From CBDCYS01 sp965226245 (GTDB lineage Bacteria > Acidobacteriota > Terriglobia > Bryobacterales > UBA6623), in NCBI GenBank assembly GCA_965226245.1, contig CBDDCL010000015.1, forward strand, positions 744,001 to 808,000: a stretch of DNA of 64,000 bases, written 5' to 3'. The notes beneath the pieces are model-generated. The model ran no database searches. It saw only the letters and a list, made by a program, of their open reading frames with translations, and had not been told where the DNA came from. Below are positions 24,123 to 32,596 of the stretch, in pieces. Each line of letters begins with the position of its first letter. The first letter of the stretch is position 1. The position numbers were made by a program, and so were the translations under genes.

Positions 24123-24133
24123 TATCAGTGATA
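24123..24133. promoter_or_regulatory. Palindromic operator candidate before the Xre/RES pair
   Basis: TATCAGTGATA is a perfect 11-base palindrome ending two bases before the antitoxin ATG (24136). Xre-family antitoxins repress their own promoter through such sites. The location leaves no room for a normal ribosome binding site, so translation may be leaderless or begin at ATG 24145. Confidence 0.4.
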
Positions 24134-24135
24134 CA

Positions 24136-24582
24136 ATGATACCAATGCTCGTCGAGGCGCATCGTGTCGCTGAAATCCTTGGCGGGGCTCAAGTGCTGGG
24201 CCGTACCATCAATTCCATTTTCGATCTTGGGGAGGCGGTCGAGCAAGGGTTGCCCAAGAGTTCGTTGCGAAGCAGCGCCCGCCACGCCCATCCCGACCCA
24301 ACTAACCAGCGGCGGCTGATTTATCAAATCGTGCCGGAAGCGACGTACAAACGACGCCGCGACCGCCTTTCCGCAGCCGAGAGCGAACGCACCGAACGGC
24401 TCGCTCGTGTCATCGCTGCCTGCCACTACGTTTGGAACGACGTGGCGGACTCACGGCGTTTCCTCGCGTCTGCTCACCCTGCGCTTGGCGGGAAGACTCC
24501 TCTGCAAGCGGCTCTCTCCGAGCTTGGCGCGCGCCAAGTCGAAGAACTTCTCGAAAAGATCTTCCATGGTCTCCCGGCTTGA
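24136..24582 (+). CDS. Xre/MbcA/ParS-type antitoxin (DUF2384)
   Basis: 148 aa. An N-terminal helical domain (LGGAQVLGRTINSIFDLGEA) is followed by an Xre-like helix-turn-helix and the C-terminal DUF2384 toxin-binding part (RLARVIAACHYVWNDVADSRRFL then HPALGGKTPLQAALSELGARQVEELL). It neutralises the RES toxin encoded next and usually autoregulates the operon. The two genes overlap by 17 bases. Length and order are typical. Confidence 0.88.
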   Translation: MIPMLVEAHRVAEILGGAQVLGRTINSIFDLGEAVEQGLPKSSLRSSARHAHPDPTNQRRLIYQIVPEATYKRRRDRLSAAESERTERLARVIAACHYVWNDVADSRRFLASAHPALGGKTPLQAALSELGARQVEELLEKIFHGLPA

Positions 24583-25039
24583 CGAGCCCCTGCGAACTTA
24601 TCGCATCGCGGATTCCCGCCACCTAATCTTTGACGGCACAGGCGCGGCGGCTCTTGGTGGCCGCTGGAATTCTCCCGGCCGGCGAGTCATTTATGCCTCG
24701 GAGACCTGTGCGGGCGCGCTGCTCGAGAAACTGGCTCACACGAACATAGGGCGCGTTCCCAACCGCCAAGTTTACGTGGAAATCGAGATCCCCGCGGGCG
24801 TGGAGATCGAGATCCTCAACTCCGCCGGCCTGCCGGGCTGGGATCAGGCGGGGCAGCGAGCAAGCCGAGTGTATGGCGACGCTTGGTACGACGAACAGCG
24901 AAGCGCCGTCCTGCTCGTGCCGTCGATTATCACGCGGGTCGAGCGAAACGTGGTCATCAATGAGAATCATCCAGCGTTCCCGAAGATCAAAGCAAGCGCA
25001 CCTCGCCCGGTGATCTGGGACGAACGCCTATTCCGGTAG
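24566..25039 (+). CDS. RES domain toxin (NAD-degrading)
   Basis: 157 aa, starting at ATG 24566 inside the antitoxin gene. It shows the RES-domain pattern: an early Arg in TYRIADSRH, GGRWNSPGRRVIYASET with the conserved Arg/Tyr/Glu-Thr around residues 31-45, ALLEKLAH, and SRVYGDAW then RSAVLLVPSIITRVERNVVI with the conserved Ser. RES toxins deplete NAD+ by phosphorolysis or hydrolysis and are held inactive by the Xre antitoxin. The key residues look intact, so this is probably a working module. Confidence 0.88.
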   Translation: MVSRLDEPLRTYRIADSRHLIFDGTGAAALGGRWNSPGRRVIYASETCAGALLEKLAHTNIGRVPNRQVYVEIEIPAGVEIEILNSAGLPGWDQAGQRASRVYGDAWYDEQRSAVLLVPSIITRVERNVVINENHPAFPKIKASAPRPVIWDERLFR

Positions 25040-25091
25040 CAGTGGGGGTCTCTGCCCAAGTTTCGCCGCGGACCCGGTGATTCGAACACTT

Positions 25092-25140
25092 GTGGCGCAC
25101 GCCTCCCGGCGGGCCGCGTCGGCCTCCGGGCCGACGTTGC
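25092..25140. repeat. Dispersed repeat R2, copy 1
   Basis: The stretch starting GTGGCGCACGCCTCCCGGCG and ending GGCCTCCGGGCCGACGT is about 90 percent identical to 46187-46232. The inner part is palindromic (GTCGGCCTCCGGGCCGAC). It lies between the RES toxin and thioredoxin genes, which end facing each other. Confidence 0.6.
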
Positions 25141-25196
25141 GCGGGGGCAGCGGCCCCACGTGGCGCAAGGAAATCCTTTGAGTGGAAGAGGAAATC

Positions 25197-25526
25197 CTAC
25201 AGGTGGCTGTCGAGAATGCCGGTGACCTTTTCTTTGCCGACCGCACCGACCACCTGCTCGACGACGTTTCCACCTTTGAATAGCAGCAGTGTGGGAATGC
25301 CGCGCACCTGATAGCGGGTGGCGGTTCCGGGATTGTTGTCCACGTCGAGCTTGCCGACCTTCGCCCTGCCGTCGTACTCAGTGGCGATCTCATCCACCAC
25401 CGGTCCCATCTGGCGGCATGGGCCGCACCAAGCCGCCCAGAAATCCACCAGCACTGGAACATCAGACTTTAATACATCCGCATCAAAAGAATCGTCGCTG
25501 AAGGTCAGCGTATTCGGTCCGGCCAT
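25197..25526 (-). CDS. trxA: Thioredoxin
   Basis: 109 aa, starting at ATG 25526 with a GGAGGA ribosome binding site 5 bases upstream. It has the active site FWAAWCGPCRQMGP around residue 30, the cis-proline segment VRGIPTLLLFKGG and normal length. It is a cytoplasmic dithiol reductant for ribonucleotide reductase, peroxiredoxins and others. A single-gene unit. Confidence 0.96.
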   Translation of the reverse strand: MAGPNTLTFSDDSFDADVLKSDVPVLVDFWAAWCGPCRQMGPVVDEIATEYDGRAKVGKLDVDNNPGTATRYQVRGIPTLLLFKGGNVVEQVVGAVGKEKVTGILDSHL

Positions 25527-25636
25527 CAAAATCCTCCGTTGAAGCTAGGTCGGTGCACTTTGGGGGGAATTGCTCACCCCGCCCCTGGACTTTCAGGTTA
25601 CCAGATCTTCGGAATCGGGCCGTTTCGTCACGATGG

Positions 25637-25720
25637 CAGCGCCTCACGTGTTCGGGCAAATCGCCTTCGGGCGCGCCAACTCCGCGGCTCCGCCAAGACC
25701 CCGATCTTTGGTCCGGACCA
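25637..25720. pseudogene. Relic resembling the 3' end of the TIGR04282 gene
   Basis: ACGTGTTCGGGCAAATCGCC (25647-25666) matches the C-terminal coding part at 22495-22514 with few changes, and AAGACCCCGATCTTTGG (25698-25714) matches the last codons in the opposite orientation. The two pieces are therefore inverted relative to each other. This looks like a rearranged fragment of a paralogous gene end or a small repeat derived from it. Confidence 0.4.
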
Positions 25721-25758
25721 GCAACGTCGGTACGCAGGTACGAAGTGCCGTAATGGCG

Positions 25759-26550
25759 TCAGCGACCCAAGCTCGCCAGAATGTCGTCCTCGTCGGCCTG
25801 CTTCGCGGAATCGCTCAAAACCAGCCGTAGCCGGACCTTGCCGCCCAACACGTTCTTGCCGATCCCGATCATCTGATCCATTCGATCCGGGCTCCACTGC
25901 GTCTTGTGACAGCGGATCGAAGCGGCCGCGCGGTCGGCGTAGGCGCCGGCGTCGATCGTAGTGGTGATGTACCGTTCGCTCACAGTGCGCAGCCCATTCC
26001 GTGCCAGCTCGGTCGGCCAAGCCACGTAGTAGAGCTTGCTCGGACTCGCTTGGAGCCGAGTCGAATCCTGGAAAATCTGCGTCGCCAGATTGCTCGCCAC
26101 CCGGTGATCGGGGTGCCCGGTGAGCCCGTCGGGGCCCCACGTGATCACCACGTCGGGCCGCACCCGGTCGAAGACCTCGACCAGCCCACGGGCGATCTCG
26201 TCTTGCGTTTGCTGCGGCGTCGTCGCGCCGTCCTGGAAGCCGAGCAGCAGCGGTTCATGGATGCCCAGCGCCTCGGCCGAGCAGCGCGCTTCGGCCTCGC
26301 GGGCGCGACCCAGCTCGGGACCTTTGGGAATGTCTGTATTCGCGTTGCCCGCCTGCCCCGAGGTCAGCAGCGCCAGGTGGACTTCGTGCCCGGCCTCGGC
26401 GTACTTGGCCAGCGCCGCGCCGACCGACGACTCGTCGTCGGGATGGGCGAATACGGCCAAAATAGTCCGCTTGTCCTGCGCCGTACCGAGTGCGGCGAGT
26501 CCCACCAAAAGAGTAGGCAAGGCGATCCAAGGTCTCGTCATGGTTTCCAT
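25759..26550 (-). CDS. Exported PIG-L family deacetylase
   Basis: 263 aa with a signal peptide (MTRPWIALPTLLVGLAALG). The zinc motif AHPDDES follows at about residue 35, and TGHPDHR near 145 supplies the third ligand. The family removes acetyl groups from N-acetylglucosamine-like substrates (LmbE/GlcNAc-PI deacetylases); export suggests action on cell-wall or environmental sugars. The substrate is unknown. Downstream of the gene is repeat debris; upstream is an IS1380 relic. Confidence 0.88.
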   Translation of the reverse strand: METMTRPWIALPTLLVGLAALGTAQDKRTILAVFAHPDDESSVGAALAKYAEAGHEVHLALLTSGQAGNANTDIPKGPELGRAREAEARCSAEALGIHEPLLLGFQDGATTPQQTQDEIARGLVEVFDRVRPDVVITWGPDGLTGHPDHRVASNLATQIFQDSTRLQASPSKLYYVAWPTELARNGLRTVSERYITTTIDAGAYADRAAASIRCHKTQWSPDRMDQMIGIGKNVLGGKVRLRLVLSDSAKQADEDDILASLGR

Positions 26551-26551
26551 T

Positions 26552-26797
26552 CTAACCCGCCTGCCGCGAGGTGAACCCCGCGCCGCGATCCCAGTCCTTC
26601 TTCGAGCCGATCAAGTGAAACGTCGGATCGGCGGAAACGCGAACAGCGTAGTTGAGATCCTCGTAGCCAGCCAGCCCGCTGTAGACCGACTGCCGCAGCA
26701 GATCGGCCAGCGGGAATTTCTTGTTCGCGCCCTGCCGCGAACCGTTGAGATGTTCGGCATCCTCTTGCCGCAAGATCAAAGACAGGGGCATTTTCAT
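26552..26797 (-). pseudogene. IS1380-family transposase relic
   Basis: The frame reads GANKKFPLADLLRQSVYSGL then AGYEDLN, SADPTFHLIGSKKDWDRGA and FTSR. These are consecutive N-terminal blocks of IS1380 transposases (in intact copies: ALADLLRQSVYSRLAGYEDVNDAERL). The catalytic DDE region is absent, so this is a fragment, lying between the selenoprotein candidate and the PIG-L gene. Confidence 0.65.
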
Positions 26798-26869
26798 CTC
26801 GACTGAGGTTATTGGACGGCTGCAGGCCTCGGGGCCTCGCGGCATCCGATGCGAACAAGTCACCGAGCC

Positions 26870-29800
26870 TTACTTCGCTCGATTCTGCCAAAGGAACTTC
26901 CGAATGTCGGAAACAGTAGGCACGCCCCAGCGGGCTAGCAGCACGCGGCCGCTCGCATCGACAATGAACGTCGCCGGCACCGCTTCGGTGCGCAGCTCCG
27001 CCAAAGTGACCTCGTTCACGCGATCCACCTGTGAGCGTTCGATACCGGCCGCGATCTCGTAGGGCGGCTTGTGTTTGCCGGACCATGCCGCCAACATCTC
27101 AGCGCTGTCCTCCGCATCGACGGGCACTGCATGCATGGCCAGGTCCTGCGGCGAGAAGGCCTGGCGCAGAGCGTTGAACTCAGGCATCTCCTCGACGCAG
27201 GCCACGCACCAGGTAGCCATCGTGGCGATCAAGGTCAGGCCGGTCTTGGACGTGAGCGGCGCGCCGTTGTGAGTTAGTTCAAGCTTACTCGCCAGAGGAG
27301 GTTTCGGCAGAAAGCGGGTCTTCCAGAAATCCGATGAAGCCAGGTGAGGCGTTAGCTTGGCGGACTCCTTAACGTAGTCTTCCACGACAAACGCTTCGCC
27401 GTTAGGCGATTGCTTCGGGTTCTCGTAAACCGTGATCAGCTTGTGCGCCGGTACGTTATCCAGCGCCTGACGTTTACCCGACAACCAGCGAACCTGAAGA
27501 CGCTTCACCTTGTCGCGGTCGCCGATGCCGATGATCATCGTGCTGCTGTTCTGGCCCGAAAATCCGCTTTCCGGCTGGTACTCGCGAAACAGCTCTGTAC
27601 TTCCAAGGTTTAGGGTGAGCGCAGTTCCATAGGCGTCTCGCGCGCTCCAGCGGCTCGACTGCGAGGCGCGGTGATTGCCGCCGACCAGCCGGACGGCGAC
27701 GAATTCATGCTCTTGCCCGATGCGGTCGCCGATGCCGTTGCGCATCAGACGCATTCGAGGCTTGCCAGGACTCCCCAACACCAGGTCGATTCGCCCGTCC
27801 CGGTCGTAGTCGAGCAGCGAGAACGAACGGCCGTCGCCGGGGTCGTCGATCCCCGAGATGCCTGAGTAGTCTTCGAAGTAAGCGTCTTCGACGCCGCCGA
27901 AGAACAGGTGATTGCGTTCGTTGCCGCTCCAAGAAACGCCTCTCGCAACGCCTTCGAATATGCTTAGCAGGGACTGGTAGAACTGCTCCCACAGGGTTAG
28001 ATTGTCGCTTTGTCCGCCGTCGTCAGTGCGTACGACCGTACGCCAAAAGGCGCTTCAACTGTCGCCGATCGTGGCCACTTCGGCTGGGATGCTCAGTGAG
28101 CCGGCCGGCACGTAGAGGTCGAGGTTTCCGTCGTTGTTGAGGTCCGCGAAGTCTCCGCCAAACCCAAAGTCAGCCGCCTCGACCTGGATTCCCGAGTCGT
28201 CCTGACTCGAGACCTTGATGAAGCCCTCGGGCGTGTTGCGCATCAGCGTATTGCCGCGGGCGGATTGCGTGACGATCTCGCTCGACTGCATCTGCTCGGA
28301 GACCCGCAGGCCGGCCTTGCTGTACATGTTCGTCGTATAGATGTCGGGCCGGCCGTCGTTGTCGTAGTCGCCGAGCGCACCGCCCATGCCGAAACCGATC
28401 TCACCGGTGAATGTGTTGGAGATGTTGGTGAACGTGCCGTCGCCGTTGTTACGCATCAACTCGTTTGGGCCGATTTCGTTGACGACATAGAGGTCCATGT
28501 CGCCGTCGAGATCGATGTCAGACCAAGTCGAGGCGAAAGCGCGATGAAACCCCCACTCGTCGCCGGTGGCCGTGGCGCGCTCGAACCGCCCGCCTCCCCG
28601 GTTCGTCAGTAGCCAGTCCTGCGGCGCATAGCGCTTCGCCAGGGGGTGGCCGTCTTCGCGCGTGCGGCGGAAGAGTTCGCGAGCTTCGGCGTCGTCCATT
28701 AGCGGGAACTTGTCGGGGTAGCTGCCGGTGCGCTCCTTGGCCTTTTCGTTGGCTACCATGATGGCCTCGAAGCCCGCAAGGAAGCGTCCTAGGTAGACGT
28801 CGAGCAGCCCGTCGTTGTTATAGTCCGCCATCGAGATGCTCGACACCCAGTTGGGCAGGTCCAACTCAAGCGTGTCGGTGCGGTCGACGAAACGGCCGTC
28901 CTCATTGACTAGGTAGCGCGTCGCATCCTCGCGGCTGAAGTGGGTCATGAAGAGATCCGAATCGCCGTCATTGTCCAGGTCGCCAAATGTTGCCCAGCGA
29001 ATGCCTTCGATGGCCAGCCCGAGCTTCTCGCCAATCTCCTCAAACGTGCCGTCCCCCTTATTACGGAAGAACATCGCGGCCGCGGTTCCAATCAAATAGA
29101 AGTCGTCGAAACCGTCGCGGTCGATGTCAACGACCAACGCCTGGACGGGACCAATGCCGCCGCCGTCGCTGCCGACGGGGTTCTCCTGCATTTCGCGAAA
29201 CATCTCGCGAAAATGCTCCATATCCATCGCGCCTGAGCGAATGTTGAGCACGATGTCGGTAAACATCTCGTCCCGCGGGGACTTGATCGCGCGGCACCAA
29301 TCTTCCGGGTCAAAGGCGATGTCGCCGAAGTCAGTGAACAAGGGTTGGGCGCCCTCGGCAAACTCAAAGCTTTTCGTTCGAAACCGTGAAATCCGCCAGA
29401 CGGTCTCTTCCGCGTCACCGACTAATTCGGTGCGCCCTTGCCAATCGAGCGAGAGCTTGCCCTGTATCGCAAACAGCGGGCCCGATTTCAGTTGCGCCAA
29501 GCCCTTGAACCCGGCGTCGGTGTGATAGCCGTTCTCTCCCTCGAATCCGCCGCGGATGTTGTAGAAGTTGAAATGGTGGAAGAAGTCGACCGTTGCCAGG
29601 AACTCTTCCCACAGGCTGATGTCGCTATTGGCAACCCGCTCGGACCGATTCGTGGGCAACCAGCGGCCGCGCTCGAAGCCAAGGTCTAGAAGTTGCTCTC
29701 TCGCTTCGGCCGCCGCCCCGCCGAGGTCAACAACTTGCACTTCGCTGGCGAAAACGTCTCGCCCTCGCTCGTCGGGCAGCCGCAGGTTGGCCACTGATTT

Positions 29801-30439
29801 CGACAGAGCCGCCAATGGAACGCGCAAGCTCTCGATGGCCGTCTCGCTGCGCACCACCTCATCGGCGCGGCTTTGGAAGGAGTCCCCCGCCGATTTCGTG
29901 ACTTTGGACGATACAGCGGACGATGCAGCGGCCGGCGGCGCGGCGGCTAGGGCCAGAATGATTTCCGCGTTGCGCGTCGCGGGCGGATAACACATCCGCG
30001 CCGAACACACCTGATACTTGAGTGTGGCCTTTACGGGATAATCACCCGGCGCCAGGTCCTGGTCAATCTCGAGATCCGCCCCGATGACGAAATGTTCCTC
30101 GTATACCGCCAGCGGCTCCTTGGAGAACTCCGCTTTGAACGGCCGTGGTTCGGGATAGTCGATCCGGCCGATCTTGACGCCGGCGGGAGTGTCGAGCAAC
30201 AGGCTCGTCGGCTTGAGAAACTCATCGCTAGGCGTGTTGGAGTTGACGTGAAAGCCGCGCGGCAGTGTTGTCTCGAACACGGCACGCACGACGCGGCCGG
30301 GTGCAGCGTTTGCGGCCTCGAGCGAGCCCGCGAATTTCACTTGTGGCGCGGAGGTCTGGGTGTGGCCGTTAACAAGAACGAGCAGGCCGAGAAAACAACA
30401 AGAGAGTGAATGCAGTTTGAAGCGCAGCTTGAATCTCAT
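26870..30439 (-). CDS. Putative selenoprotein: DsbD-alpha-like / FG-GAP (CRTAC1) / ASPIC-UnbV / thioredoxin fusion, in-frame UGA
   Basis: Conceptual 1189 aa from ATG 30439 (GGGGGGA upstream) with one in-frame TGA at 28055-28057 (residue 795). Order: signal peptide; DsbD N-terminal-like domain with YQVCSARMCYPP (Cys145, Cys150); FG-GAP/integrin-like repeats (about 420-790, e.g. DIDRDGFDDFYL, DYNNDGLLDVYLG); then GDS-U-SAFWRTVV; another FG-GAP; ASPIC/UnbV (about 925-1000); thioredoxin-like domain with WCVAC (about 1077-1081). The frame continues 394 codons after the TGA without any plausible new start nearby, and a SECIS-like hairpin follows the TGA. From memory, relatives have DLCS-FWR-VV here, so Sec would replace a Cys. 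An exported thiol-redox role is inferred. Alternative: nonsense mutation splitting the gene. Confidence 0.72.
28028..28043 (-). promoter_or_regulatory. SECIS-like hairpin downstream of the in-frame UGA
   Basis: On the transcript, 11 bases after the UGA, GCGTAC-GGTC-GTACGC forms a perfect 6-bp stem with a GGUC tetraloop; the loop occupies bases 18-21 after the UGA. The E. coli fdhF SECIS has the same GGUC loop at about bases 19-22. Bacterial SelB recognises such a loop with a G and U at this distance. Both loop sequence and spacing therefore fit selenocysteine insertion. Confidence 0.68.
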
Positions 30440-30473
30440 CGATGGTCCCCCCATGGATCCGATATCTATATTA

Positions 30474-31118
30474 ATGGGGTATTTAGTTGACTCCAGTAGC
30501 CACTACATCTTGGGGGTGGGGGTGCCGGCCCTGGTGGCCTCGACCATTGTCTTATAGGGAGCAGGGTCGGCGGCGACCGCCTGCTGGAGGAGGCGATAGA
30601 AAAGTTTGCCGCGCGACCGTGAGGTCCGCCGGTTGAAGCGGAACGTGAACTCGTCCAGGTAGTAGTCCAAATACTCGTGACTGACACGACACGATGGACT
30701 CTCGGCAGCAGCTTACTCGCCGATTGCCGCTTCCCGCGCAGCACGGTGACTTCATGGCGGTATCCTTTGTTCTCCAATCCCGCATAGCCTTCCCAGCCGT
30801 CGGTGTGCACGAGGCTGCCATTAGCTTCTTCGACAAAGGCTTCCAAGCTCGCCGCTGAGGGCGATCCGCGGAGCCGGATGCGTACCGCGCCCATCCTCCT
30901 CGGCAGCAACCGCAACTAACGCTTTGCCAACCATTTGACCTGGACGCCCTCTTCGACTCCGCCCACATACGTTTCGTCCACCTAGCCGATTGCGACCGGG
31001 GCGCAAGAACTTGTGCAGCCAGGCAGGCGGCATAGCTACCCAAACCCGACCCGCTGAGCGCGCTGGCCCCGCCTTTTTGCGTTGTCACCCACCAAGCCCG
31101 GAACGTCAAGGGCTAAAA
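30474..31118 (-). mobile_element. Degenerate IS1595-type copy upstream of the selenoprotein gene
   Basis: Begins with a perfect 29-bp end (ATGGGGTATTTAGTTGACTC..., 30474-30502), the inverted repeat of the right end of the neighbouring intact copy (32241-32269). The interior matches the intact IS over nearly its whole right part, but short blocks are missing in many places (for example near 30680, 30822, 30860, 30934, 30980, 31010), with few substitutions. The transposase frame is destroyed. It lies 35 bases before the selenoprotein start codon and must affect its expression. Confidence 0.75.
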
Positions 31119-31176
31119 GCGCAGCCCGAATCTCACCGATGGTCCCCCCATGGATCCGATATCTATATTATCCGGA
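31119..31176. repeat. Second copy of the host sequence flanking the IS
   Basis: GATGGTCCCCCCATGGATCC followed by GATATCTATATTA repeats 30441-30473, the 5' end of the selenoprotein gene and its upstream sequence. Here it continues with TTATCCGGA. The duplication shows that the two IS copies and the DNA between them arose by tandem duplication or by assembly of alternative reads. Confidence 0.65.
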
Positions 31177-32269
31177 ATGGGGCATTTAGTTGACGGTCCA
31201 GTAGCCACTACATCTTGGGTCAACTAAATACCCCATCTCTATATTATCCGGTGGGGTATTTAGGGTAGCCACTACATCTTGGGGGTGGGGGTGCCGGCCC
31301 TGGTGGCCTCGACCATTGTCTTATAGGGAGCAGGGTCGGCGGCGACCGCCTGCTGGAGGAGGCGATAGAAAAGTTTGCCGCGCGACCGTGAGGTCCGCCG
31401 GTTGAAGCGGAACGTGAACTCGTCCAGGTAGTAGTCCAAATACTCGTGACTGACAGCCCCCTGGTGGGTCCCCAACAGCCAGCGCTTTAGCAGAGAGGCG
31501 ACACGATGGACTCTCGGCAGCAGCTTACTCGCCGATTGCCGCTTCCCGCGCAGCACGGTGACTTCATGGCGGTATCCTTTGTTCTCCAATCCCGCATAGC
31601 CTTCCCAGCCGTCGGTGTGCACGAGGCTGCCAGGTTGGATAGCTTCTTCGACAAAGGCTTCCAAGCTCGCCGCTGAGGCATCCGCGATCCGACGGAGCCG
31701 GATGCGACCCATACCGCGCCCATCCTCCTCGGCAGCAACCGCAACTAACGCTTTGCCAACCATTTCGCGACCTCGGACGCCCTCTTCGACTCCGCCCACA
31801 TACGTTTCGTCCACCTCCACCCGGCCGACCAGCCGATTGCGACCGGGGCGCACCATGGCGCGGCGGAACTTGTGCAGCCAGGTCCAGGCGGTTACATAGC
31901 TACCCAAACCCAAGACCCGCTGCAACTCCAGCGCGCTGGCCCCGCCTTTTTGCGTTGTCACCCACCAAGCCGCCCGGAACCACAACGTCAAGGGCTTGCG
32001 GGTGTCCTGGAAAATCGTGCCCGCCGTCACCGAGGCCTGGTAACCGCAGTCGGCGCAGAGCAGCAGATTGCGTTTGCTGGCCCATGAGGACTGGATCCCA
32101 CAGCGCGGGCACACGAACCCCTCCGGCCAGCGCAGCTTCAGCAGGTACTCCCGGCACGCCTCCTCGGTCGAGAATCGAGCTTCCAACTCGACGAGGTTTC
32201 GGGGGTAGTCCTCCTTCATGCCCCCAACCACAACATATTGTGGCTACTGGAGTCAACTAAATACCCCAT
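31177..32269 (-). mobile_element. IS1595-family insertion sequence with 9-bp target duplication
   Basis: The right end TGGCTACTGGAGTCAACTAA (32241 onward) is the inverted repeat of the left-end type ATGGGG(T/C)ATTTAGTTGAC. The element is flanked by TTATCCGGA on both sides (31168-31176 and 32270-32278), close to the 8-bp duplication of the family. The left 90 bases (31177-31265) contain extra rearranged copies of the end sequence. One transposase gene fills the interior. Confidence 0.75.
31272..32231 (-). CDS. IS1595-family (ISXO2-like) transposase
   Basis: 319 aa, full length for the family. A zinc ribbon is at residues 38-65 (CPRCGIQSSW ... LCADCGYQ). The ISXO2-like DDE catalytic region follows: VDETYVGGVEEG (first Asp), LVHTDGWEGY (second Asp), and the C-terminal HEYLDYYLDEFTFRFNRR block. 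The product cuts and rejoins the element ends. The reading frame is uninterrupted, so the element may still be active. Confidence 0.93.
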   Translation of the reverse strand: MVGGMKEDYPRNLVELEARFSTEEACREYLLKLRWPEGFVCPRCGIQSSWASKRNLLLCADCGYQASVTAGTIFQDTRKPLTLWFRAAWWVTTQKGGASALELQRVLGLGSYVTAWTWLHKFRRAMVRPGRNRLVGRVEVDETYVGGVEEGVRGREMVGKALVAVAAEEDGRGMGRIRLRRIADASAASLEAFVEEAIQPGSLVHTDGWEGYAGLENKGYRHEVTVLRGKRQSASKLLPRVHRVASLLKRWLLGTHQGAVSHEYLDYYLDEFTFRFNRRTSRSRGKLFYRLLQQAVAADPAPYKTMVEATRAGTPTPKM

Positions 32270-32278
32270 TTATCCGGA

Positions 32279-32596
32279 ATTTCTAATTTGGATTTTGAGT
32301 ATACTTTCATTGGCTCTTTGCTGCAAGGGTTTTTTGATCCTTTTTGACCAATGACACGCAGCGGCCCGGTTTTGCGTCCGCTCCGATCGCTGGTTAGACA
32401 ACCCGGCGCCGCTTCGCGGCTCAAAGGCTCTAAGTGAACAACATTGCGCCTAGCCGGACTAGCCGGAACCGAACAGGGAAAATTTTTCACTCTTGAAAGA
32501 TTGTTGCGCTTGGCGGACTTGACCCCTCACTTGCGTTCGGGGCTCTGTTCCTGCTTTGCGAACTTTCTGCCACGTTTGGCAAGAACTTCACTCGGG
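32279..32596. other. Intergenic, nothing recognised
   Basis: About 320 bases between the IS and the kinase gene without a supported gene. It contains an AT-rich patch near 32279-32310 and a short palindrome CTAGCCGGACTAGCCGG at 32451-32467. No promoter or RNA is obvious. Confidence 0.35.

Noticed and set aside
26870..27781. Separate CRTAC1/thioredoxin gene starting at GTG 27781
   Set aside because: The frame remains open and similar to FG-GAP proteins for 91 codons further upstream, up to the TGA; a start at 27781 would cut through a FG-GAP repeat.
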